From Hirudo medicinalis (Eukaryota; Annelida; Clitellata; Hirudinida; Hirudinidae): a stretch of 25,531 nt of DNA. The position numbers were made by a program, and so were the translations under genes. The DNA is taken from NCBI GenBank assembly GCA_011800805.1, contig MPNW01000508.1:84708-110238 (forward strand), read 5' to 3'. The notes below the pieces were generated by a model. That model was not told the origin of the DNA. It ran no database searches and was given only the letters and a program-made list of their open reading frames with translations. This document shows positions 1 to 8,604 of this stretch, in pieces (the first letter of the stretch is position 1; each line of letters opens with the position of its first letter).

Positions 1-1
1 T

Positions 2-226
2 GATTCCGAGCTAACCCTGGCAATTAACTATCATTCAGTACGTCACTACAAATATCACCTATTCCAAGACTCAGAAAAAGAGGTAGCAATGAGACTACAT
101 TCCAAGAAATGCTTTGGAGCGGAAATCGTAACTAATGTCTTGAATAACAAGTCGAGGATAAGGCATTTTTATGGACAACTAGTAAATGTACTGCAGTCTT
201 GCGGGCTAGGTCTTGAGGGAGATTAA
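2..226 (+). CDS. C-terminal fragment of a third AT-hook/DUF4211-like family member
   Basis: An open frame enters from the left edge and ends at TAA 224-226, giving 74 codons. It was recognised by comparison with the two minus-strand proteins nearby. All three share a 'NYH-[SA]-[VL]-RHYK' motif followed by the same spaced C-terminal helix pattern: here AEIVTNVLNN, there RDLIVGVLSD or RDIVIETLSD, then a basic/aromatic helix ending near a hydrophobic-LE terminus. It is therefore a diverged paralog, transcribed toward the 848-3592 gene (tail to tail). The rest of the gene lies outside the window, so AT-hooks and intactness cannot be judged. The function is not known; I infer the same nuclear DNA-binding role as the neighbours. 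Confidence 0.6.
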   Translation, partial: DSELTLAINYHSVRHYKYHLFQDSEKEVAMRLHSKKCFGAEIVTNVLNNKSRIRHFYGQLVNVLQSCGLGLEGD

Positions 227-847
227 CCAATGGTTCTATTTGCTCATCAATGTTCCTATGGATTAGCGCTAACACATATTTTTTTGTTTGAAAATTATTT
301 AATGTAATAATTTGTCCTCTTAAATCAATTTTAACAAATAAGTTTAAAAGACAAATATTTCGTTTATGTTTTTTTTAATAATTATTCCAAAAAAGGCACA
401 CAGAATGAATTTCTACGATTGCGAAATCTGCTTTTATCTGCTTCAATTGAAAAGTTCAAGAAATTTTAAATAGAAACAAAATTTGGACCTTTCCATTTCA
501 GTTATATTCGTATTTGAGTTTTTGTATACTTATGCTTGATATTCGTAAAATAAAATAAATTCAAAATAAAATAATTATCAATTAAATTAATTATCAAAAT
601 CAATTAAATCAAATTTCACACTCGTGAATTTCTTCAATGTTCAAAGTTTTTCAAGGAAAAACTCGTAAATTTATTGCGGTCTTGCGGCTAATGCATCATG
701 CAAACTGCATGCAACTTTCACTTATCAGAAGGAATTTCGCTTTTCAGACAGGATCAAGTTGTGTAATAACTTTATTTAATCGAAAATTTCTTTAGAAATA
801 AAGTTACAAATGGCTAATAACGACAAATTATGCAACATTTCATAACT
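227..847. other. AT-rich convergent intergenic region
   Basis: This lies between two convergent paralogs. It is AT-rich, with no ORF of note and no recognisable RNA gene. On the minus strand AATAAA-type hexamers (TTTATT on +, for example 669-674) could serve the 848-3592 gene. Nothing else is seen. Confidence 0.4.
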
Positions 848-3592
848 TTAAGCCACTTCTAATATAACATCTGCTTTGAGAATCATCTCTTTAAACATGG
901 TCCGTTGGTAATTCATCCAAATATTATCCGAAAGTACGCCAACGATAAGATCTCGATTTGATTTTCTCTTGTCCATCCATTGAATATTTGCCAAAATGTA
1001 CCCCAATTCCTTGTACATGGTCATTTTGTAGTGGCGCAAAGCATGATAATTCAGAATGTGCTCGACTGATAAGCTACTAATAAAATATTCGTTTTCTTCC
1101 GACGACCCCGTAACTTTTACCCCTTCCTCTGTGAGAGTCTCGTAACTGTATCTAGGTCCAAAGAATTTGATGATCATATTGGCCCTAGAGTTAGGGTCGT
1201 CGATTTCACCGCACATATAATGAGCATCAGATCTTCCAGTCATGTTGTAAATCCTATAAAATCGCAGTGAGTCCATAGTCTCTTTAAAAATCGGATTCCA
1301 GGCTATTTTACTTTGGATTGAGATGAGGCATTGCGTGATAATCTCATCAATTTGCTTCACTGAACTATACAAATGCTCGTAATTACCTGACATGATCTCG
1401 TTCAGAAAATCCTTCTCAAGGTTCTGGCAACAAAGGACTTGAATAAAGACATTGAAGATGCTCATGAAGGGGTCGTTCTCTAGATTTTCAATATTCCTGA
1501 CCTGTGGCATTTTAACCTTGACGATATTTGTATCTTGTATTGGTTCAATATCGATAGCTTTGTAAGAAATGCGTAGGTCTTTGGTAGACATCGTGAATTT
1601 GTTTTCGGAGCGATGAAGAATGTCGTTGCCGTCTAAGAATGCATTATAAACCTTTAGGAGACCATTTTTGTTTATTTGAAATATGTCGAACATTCCATTC
1701 TGTAACCAATTATTTCTAGAGACAACAAAACTGCTTTCTTCATAGCCATGTAAATCGCCCAATGAGGCGAAAAGCACTTCACCATGCTCGGGATGCTGTT
1801 CCTGCACAACATTTTTTCTTGGACGCCCGCGACCCCTATGGCTTCTCTGGCCTTGGGATTGTACCAAAGCTCGGTTGCTTGTAAACGAATGTTCGACTCT
1901 CTTTATGTCAGGTCGGCCAGGTCGTCTTCGCTTTCCCTTATGCAAGCTGCCACCACTATAATCAGAATCTTCGTCTGATTCAAAATCATCAGTATCATAG
2001 TCGTCATCAGACACTGCTTCTTGTCGCTTGCGTCCAGAGCCTCTAGGACGACCGACTCCTCTCTTCACAGGTGCCCTAACGTCAGACGTCGTTGGCCTTA
2101 TAGAATATTCAGAGCCTTTCCATCTCGGATCTCTGCAAACATAATCACCATCATCTTCTTCATTCCATCGCTTCTGAAAAGAGTTGTGAGCAATATGTTT
2201 TATACCACCACGACCCCTTCCCCTTGATGAAGATGTCCTTTCAAAGTAGGATGATAGCCCATCCCTCTCACATTTCACGAATTCCCTCATCGGGTGTGCT
2301 TGATCGGGTGATTCAAAATCAAGAACCTTATCGTAGGATGTATCTGACTTGAATGCTTCCACAAATTTGAGATAAGCCTGTTGGTAAGCATTTGATACAG
2401 GCTGCCTTTTAGGAATTACTGAACTATCGGTATTGTTTGTTTCGCCAGAGTCATGACTTCTAAGGAATGAAAATTCTTCGTCTTCGTCGACGTTTATAAG
2501 AGGAACAAGAACCTGTGATTTATATGATTTATCATCTTTTTGATTTATACACCCAAGAGGTTCAATATTGATCGCTGGTTCGAAATTTTGAGGCAATCCC
2601 GCTTCGTCAACGAATTGAAAATCTGAAAGGTTCGCTTCACCACTCATCAATAGATCTATTGTATCTTGTTCGATGACATAGCCACGACTTTGTAAGTTCT
2701 GAATGAAAAATGATATTCCTTGTTTCCTTTCCTCTATTGACGATGCTCGATGAAGGTTTACTCCAGTCGTCGAGTTGTCATTGTTCCGAATCTGAAGGTT
2801 TTCTGGCACTATACTTGTTGGGTAGACATGGGATTCCTTTGACCTCTGAACATGTGCATCTTCGATTGACTGATGAGAAAAATGTTGAGAATTATTCGAA
2901 TCATTAATTGAGCCTTCATGGCTTTGATTCAAACCAGCGTCATCAATAGCTGGAAAGTCTGATATGCTCACTTCTCCACTCATCAGAAGATCAGTCGTGT
3001 TTTGATCGAGAGCGTAGCCACGACTTTGTAAGTTTTGAATAAAATCTAATATTTCCTGCTTCTTGTTTCCCGATGTTGATGCCTCGGGAAATTCCACTCT
3101 AGCCAGCCTATTGGAATCGCTCGGGACCGGGGCATTAGTTTTCAGCATTGAAAGTACCTGCTGAATTTGGTCTTGCGTTGATGAGCGCGCCTGTTCATCT
3201 TCGACTGTCTGGTCCGAAAAAGTTTGGACAACATTCGATCCCTGAGAAAAAAGCTGCACCTGATTTTGCGTCGATAAACCTTGAAATATACTCTCGGTTT
3301 GTTGCTTCAAAATAAATTGATTAGTATGTGTATCCTTAGCTGTGCTAACATTTTGCAATTGGAGATTTGCAATGCTCAGATCAACGGGTAAGTGTGACTC
3401 TCCAAACACTGAATTTTTAGCTTCGTCTTCCAAAAAAGATGTCGATAATCTATTAGTGTTTGTGTCGATGACAGGTTGATAATCTGAAACTTCCTGCAAA
3501 GCAATAGATCCATCCTCTGTTTGAAGAGTCACATATGTGATGCCGTCCATAATCACTGTCTGACCTGGAGTAAGGCTCATCAGTTCATCCAT
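848..3592 (-). CDS. AT-hook protein with DUF4211-like C-terminus (paralog 1, intact)
   Basis: A single-exon frame of 914 aa. It has a conserved N-terminus (MDELMSLTPGQ, then a Y-V-T-L-Q-T-E-D-G segment), and the two tandem paralogs match from this Met. Next comes a Gln/Ser/Asn-rich acidic region with an internally duplicated unit (residues about 177-220 and 288-332, each with 'LQSRGY' and 'DLLMSGE'). A conserved 'NAYQQAYLKFVEAFKSDTSYD' block follows (about 401-421), then AT-hook-type basic motifs at about 457-463 (RGRGRGG), 511-518 (RGVGRPRG), 555-563 (RRRPGRP) and 586-593 (RGRGRPRK), alternating with acidic Ser/Asp runs. The C-terminal part (about 705-890) has a 'DAHYMCGE...FFGPRYSYETL' segment and 'YHALRHYK'. 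These resemble the DUF4211 domain of QSER1/PRR12/CCDC82-type proteins, though that assignment is from memory. Minor-groove DNA binding in the nucleus is inferred from the AT-hooks. No acceptor site is evident just upstream of the ATG. Confidence 0.75.
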   Translation of the reverse strand: MDELMSLTPGQTVIMDGITYVTLQTEDGSIALQEVSDYQPVIDTNTNRLSTSFLEDEAKNSVFGESHLPVDLSIANLQLQNVSTAKDTHTNQFILKQQTESIFQGLSTQNQVQLFSQGSNVVQTFSDQTVEDEQARSSTQDQIQQVLSMLKTNAPVPSDSNRLARVEFPEASTSGNKKQEILDFIQNLQSRGYALDQNTTDLLMSGEVSISDFPAIDDAGLNQSHEGSINDSNNSQHFSHQSIEDAHVQRSKESHVYPTSIVPENLQIRNNDNSTTGVNLHRASSIEERKQGISFFIQNLQSRGYVIEQDTIDLLMSGEANLSDFQFVDEAGLPQNFEPAINIEPLGCINQKDDKSYKSQVLVPLINVDEDEEFSFLRSHDSGETNNTDSSVIPKRQPVSNAYQQAYLKFVEAFKSDTSYDKVLDFESPDQAHPMREFVKCERDGLSSYFERTSSSRGRGRGGIKHIAHNSFQKRWNEEDDGDYVCRDPRWKGSEYSIRPTTSDVRAPVKRGVGRPRGSGRKRQEAVSDDDYDTDDFESDEDSDYSGGSLHKGKRRRPGRPDIKRVEHSFTSNRALVQSQGQRSHRGRGRPRKNVVQEQHPEHGEVLFASLGDLHGYEESSFVVSRNNWLQNGMFDIFQINKNGLLKVYNAFLDGNDILHRSENKFTMSTKDLRISYKAIDIEPIQDTNIVKVKMPQVRNIENLENDPFMSIFNVFIQVLCCQNLEKDFLNEIMSGNYEHLYSSVKQIDEIITQCLISIQSKIAWNPIFKETMDSLRFYRIYNMTGRSDAHYMCGEIDDPNSRANMIIKFFGPRYSYETLTEEGVKVTGSSEENEYFISSLSVEHILNYHALRHYKMTMYKELGYILANIQWMDKRKSNRDLIVGVLSDNIWMNYQRTMFKEMILKADVILEVA

Positions 3593-4223
3593 ATTTTAGT
3601 TCAAACAGGATACACCACTAATAAATGTTACAGTACAACGTAATGTTTTTAGGGTTAGAATTCTCATTTAGGGATGCGAGGTAACATCCAAATAAAAAAG
3701 ATAAAAACATTGGATTGGCATTTTAAAATTAAATTTGCAAGTAATTTGTAAAAATAAAATGTACTAAATGAATTCAAAAACTCTGCGATTTGTAATTGAT
3801 TTTTTAAAATAACAATGTTCAGACACATTTTACCGAGGGTTTGATTTAAATTTACTTTTGTAGCAATTAAGGAAAGCAGCCACAAAAGTCCTCATCAATT
3901 AAACATGTTTGGAATGAATATTTATTGCCAGTGGGGTTAAATTAACAAAATTCACATTTAATAATATGCAATATTTATTGATTTGAAAATAACTGTTTGA
4001 TTCGAAGTTCATTTATCCGAAATTGCGCCTATAGAACATTGAAACTGAGCCTAGTTATTGTTTGTTAAAAACTTTTTCTACAGCTTTGCTTACTAATATT
4101 TACTAATATTTCCCCCTCTCACAAGAAAAAAAAAACAAAAAATAAAACATGCCTTAAATAAACGAAAATTTTATAACAGTGTCAAGAAAATTAATATCTT
4201 GTGGTCAAAGACTTAATTGGGTC
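3593..4223. other. Intergenic spacer between tandem AT-hook paralogs
   Basis: This AT-rich spacer should hold the promoter of the 848-3592 gene and the 3' end of the 4224-6655 gene, both on -. A 73-codon minus frame at 3664-3885 has biased, low-complexity composition and no family match, so I do not call it. No transposon ends are seen. Confidence 0.4.
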
Positions 4224-6655
4224 TTAAATCGAGTGCGCTTCAAGTATAATATCTGCTTTGAGTATTATCTCTTTGAATACATTCAGTTGGTAATTCATCC
4301 AATTATCATCCGAAAGTGTTTCGATGACAATATCTCTATTTGATTTCCGTTTCTCAGAGTCTTTTCGCTGCTTATTTTCCAAAATGTACCCCAATTCCCT
4401 GAATATGGACTTTTTATAGTGGCGCAAGGCGTGATAGTTCTCAATGTGCTGGACTGATGATTGGTTAATCAGATGTAAGGTCGCATGCAGTGTTTCTATA
4501 TCGATTGGAACATCTTTCGGATCGTGTGCTTTCTCAGGATCAGTATTTTCTAAAGTTTCGTAATTGTATTGTGGACCGAAGAATTTGATGAACCTGTTGG
4601 CACTCAAGCTGGGGTCGATAACTTCACTGCACAAGTAATGAGCATCACGTCTTTCTTCAGTCATTCTGTAAATTTTGTAAAATGGCGAGGAGTCCATGGT
4701 CTCTTTGAAAATCGGATTCCAGGCTATTTTACTTTGGATGCAGTTCAGGCACTGCGTGATGATCTCTTCTAATTGTTTGAGGGGATTACACAAATGCTCA
4801 TAATTTTCTGACTTGATCTCGTTCAGAAAGTTTTTCTCAAGAACTTGGCAGCAAAGGACTTGAATAAATACATTGAATATGACTCTTATAGGGTCATTCT
4901 CAAGGTTGTTGATATTTTTATGCAGATGAACTGATGGCATTTTGACCTCAACGACATTGAAGATGAGGTTTTTATCCAATTTCGTGATCGGTTTAACTTG
5001 TACAGCTTTGTAACCGACGCGAATGTCTCCAATGGTTCCCATGTGAAATTTAGTGGCTTGGTGAAGAATCTTGCCGCCTTCTTCAAATGGGTTATAAACT
5101 ACCAGCATGTTGTTCGTCTTGATTAAATATAACTTAAAGTCGGCAGTCCGGAACAAATCTGTTCTAAGTATAACAAAATCACCAATTTGATATTTGTGCA
5201 CATCGCCAAGTGATGCATGAAGCACTTCTCCAGGTTCAGGATGTCGTTCCTGATAGGGCTCGAGTAAAATATTTTTTCGTGGACGACCGCGACCTCTGTG
5301 ACCTCTCTGGCTTTGATGCTGAATTAAGACGTGGTTAGTTGGAAAAGTCTCTTCATCGGCTATCTTATTATGGTAAAAGCTTGATCTTCCGACGTTTGCC
5401 CTACTCAAATTGTCATCTGTAACATCGCTATCGTCTTCAGAGTCATCATATACATAATCTTCGTCAGAATCTTCGTTTCCCTTGTGTCCAAACCTTCTAG
5501 GACGACCCACTCTCCTCTTGGACTGGATGGGACTCTCATCATGATCGATATTCCAATTTGGATTTTCGAATTCGTAATCACCATCATCTTCCTTAAACTT
5601 TCGTTTCTGAAAGGAGTTACGGGCAATATGTTTAATACCACCACGACCTCTTCCCCTTGATGAGTATGCATTGGCGATATAGGGTGTTATCTCGCCCCTA
5701 TCATTTTTTGTAAATTCCCTCACCGGCTGAACTGCCATTTCAGAATCAAGAACCCCGTCGTAAGATGTATCCGACTTGAATGCCTCCACAAAATTGAGAT
5801 AAGCCTGTTGGTAAGCATTTGATACAGTCTGCCTTTTAGGAATTACTGAACTATCATTATTGTTTGTTTCGTAAGAGTCACGACTTCTAAGGAATGAAAA
5901 TTCTTCGTCTTCTTCGACATTTATAAGAGGAATAAGAACCTGTTCAAATGTTTTGTCATTTTCTTGATTCATGGGTTCATGTGACACAATATTGGTTGTT
6001 TCCTCGTCAGTGTCATAAACAATTTGCAAGTCCGATAGGCGCACTTCTCCGCTCATCAGACATTTATAGTTGGTTGATCAAGAACGAAGCCACGACTTTG
6101 TAAGTCTTTAATATAAGCTAATATTTCCTGTTTATTGTCATCCACCATTGATGGCTGGGGAAGTTTTGCTACAGTTAACGCATTGGCATCATTTTGGATC
6201 GGCATTGAATTGTTCTGCTGGATTTGGCAGTCCAAAATTGATAAGCGTGCCTGTTCACCTTCGACTGTCTGGTCCGAAAAAGTTTGGGAGGCGTTCAAAT
6301 CCTGAGAAAAAAGGGGCACCTGGTTTTGGGTATGTTTTTTCGACATATCTTGTAATGATCTCTCGGTTTGTTGCCTCGAAACAGATTGGTTAGTATCAGT
6401 CGCCGTGTTAATATCATGCAGTTGGAGATTTGCAATGCTCAGGTCAACGGGCATGTGTGACTGCTCCAAGTTTGAATTTTGGACTTCGTCTTTCGAAGAT
6501 GATGTCAGAAATGTATTCCCTGTTTGGTCGATGACCTGTTGATACCCTGGAACCTCCTGCAAAGCAATAGATCCATCCTCTGTATGGAGAGTCACGTAAG
6601 TGATATCGTCTATAATTACTAATTGTCCTGGAGTGAGGCTAATTATTTCATCCAT
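4224..6655 (-). CDS. AT-hook protein with DUF4211-like C-terminus (paralog 2, one frameshift)
   Basis: This is a tandem duplicate of the 848-3592 gene, currently read in two frames. Residues 1-199 run from 6655 to a TGA at 6058-6056. The second frame (610 aa) starts at ATG 6056-6054, sharing one base (TGATG). Alignment with paralog 1 ('T-I-D-L-L-M-S-G-E') shows one base is missing just before the TGA. One more T would give 'TINVLMSGE' and a continuous protein of about 808 aa. The second frame carries the 'NAYQQAYLNFVEAFKSDTSYD' block (about 80-100), AT-hooks at about 134-140, 181-188 and 254-261, and the C-terminal 'DAHYLCSE...FFGPQYNYETL' and 'YHALRHYK' segments. Unlike paralog 1 it has a single LQSRG/MSGE unit. 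The ATG after the break is an internal codon of the family, not a real start. It could be a young pseudogene, a functional gene with an assembly error, or two transcripts; the first two are likelier. Confidence 0.7.
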
Positions 6656-8604
6656 GATAAGCGATAAATTGATTTAAAAAATGTCAACGTTCCAACTTTT
6701 AGTTATTATTATAAAATAGAGGGTCAATGTTATTTTTATCTTAATCATTTGCGACTTGACATCTTATGAAGTTAATAAAAAAGCATAAATATTCGCTACA
6801 AAATTTTATTTATTAAAAATTTTACTTCCAAAGTAAATTGTAATAATCCAGTCATCCCCTGGCTTGGATACCGTATTTAATATTTTAAACTAATTTCTTA
6901 AATAATTAGCTTAATCGAGTACCCTTGCGTAAGCGAGTTCCTGAAATTTAATAACTACGATAATGAAATCATTATGAGGAAGTTAATTAGCAAAAGATAA
7001 TTGGTGTTTGCGCAATTTATATTTCATTTATTTCTGATTTACAGCCTACAACACTTGGACCAAGAATAAAATCAAGCTGTTAAATTGTAGATTAAAAAAT
7101 GATAAGACTCCCAATCTCAATTTCACTATCCATAGTAACCAATTCATAAGTAAACTAAACCCTACTTTCTTAAAGAAGTCTTAAGAATTTTAAATGAAAT
7201 ATTTTGAGATGGCATCTTCTTTTCTGAGTCGAAATCTTATGAAAGAGGTCGTTTTACAGGTCAAAATATAAGCAGACAAACACTTTCACTTCATTGATCC
7301 ACACAATTGCATCTGCAATGCAATGGTAACTAATAATACCTAATAAATAGTTGATTAATAAACATTAAAAAGTAATACAACTACATAGGAATGTAAGAAA
7401 AGACCAAACATGTTAAAGCACGTGAAAATAAATTATCAAACATGTCACATTTCTTGAAATGTACTTCCTCTCCCTCAGAGGGCTGTACTGCAATCTCATC
7501 CAACATGGCCAATTATATAGCATCATATGTAACATCACCACAAAATTGATGTACTAATGACTTTCATGCATGTGTTTACTGTCAACAAATTTGTGAATCT
7601 CCAAAAGTCATTCTAAACAAGAAACAAGCTCAGGAAAGCAATATCCTAAAATACATTCGCTTAATGTATTTGTATAAATCTATGATGTTGTGTTTTTTTT
7701 TTGTTCAGAATAAAAAATTTAAAATTTATAAATATGTAGGATTTAAACAATTTCTACAATAGACAGACAAATAAAACAAATGTGGATGGAAATCAAGGAA
7801 CTGTGAATTGAGCCTGACTCAGCCTGGAAGCTTCATTGGATGGAATGACATGGAAGAATAAGAGGCATGCAATCATTTGTTTACGCTAAAAACAATATCT
7901 CTCTAAAAACGACAAAACAAATCAAAATGGTCCAAAAACAAACAACAAAAATTTCAAATTGTCAAACAACAAGTTTTGCTGAAAGGGTACATCTCCATAC
8001 ACCAGGAATTCAATAAAACATCAATACATTGAAAATGTCATGGAAAGTCGACAGTGATCAACAAATATATTTTTTATAATTCTTAATATTATATTTAAAA
8101 TTATTATGTAAAATTTTATAATTCTTAATATTACATTTAAAATTATTATATAAAATTTTATAATTCTTAATATTATATTTAAAATTATTATACAAAATTA
8201 TATTTCTAAAGTTGAAGACTGAAGATAGACAGTTTCAAGAAAGGAACAAAATGCATGAAATAAATATTCGTGACACAAACAATCACGATCTTGACATTTT
8301 TGCTTTTAAGCCAATGACAAAAGCATGAACAGGATCTCTCGACCATTCACTTATACATTGTTTGGGTTATGTTTACACTGTTGTCGTGCCAACCTGCATG
8401 AAATGACACCTCCATGACTATTTAAATGATCTTAAAATTAACTAAAATCTTGTAAATTCTACAATATTTCAGCTTCAATAAGCTCCATTAGGTTTAACCC
8501 ATGGTTAGCCATTCATCATTAATATCTCATCTCACATAAAGTTGGGGCAGCTGGGGTAATGAATATAATAAATCCATGAATAAAAATGAGCCAATCATCT
8601 AAAT
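6656..8604. other. Gene-free AT-rich region, 3' flank of the taperin-like gene
   Basis: About 1.9 kb without a supportable coding region. It lies downstream of the minus-strand gene ending at 8605 and upstream of the paralog 2 start at 6655, so it probably contains a 3' UTR and a promoter. Minus-strand AATAAA hexamers occur at 7032-7027 and 6810-6805, but neither is near the stop. It includes the 42-bp tandem repeat listed separately. No RNA gene or transposon coding sequence is seen. Confidence 0.4.
8072..8197. repeat. 42-bp AT-rich tandem repeat, three copies
   Basis: Three head-to-tail units of 42 bp (8072-8113, 8114-8155, 8156-8197). Each begins TTTTATAATTCTTAATATTA and ends with TTATTAT plus a short A run. 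Units differ at only a few positions (for example GTAAAA, ATAAAA or ACAAAA at the unit end), so the array is young. It falls in the probable 3' flank of the taperin-like gene. Confidence 0.9.

Noticed and set aside
3664..3885. Minus-strand 73-codon frame between the AT-hook paralogs
   Set aside because: AT-rich composition gives Leu/Phe/Ile/Asn bias. There is no match to either paralog and no supporting context.
6054..6058. TGATG stop-start overlap as genuine translational coupling of two proteins
   Set aside because: The window is eukaryotic, and alignment with paralog 1 shows one continuous protein interrupted by one missing base.
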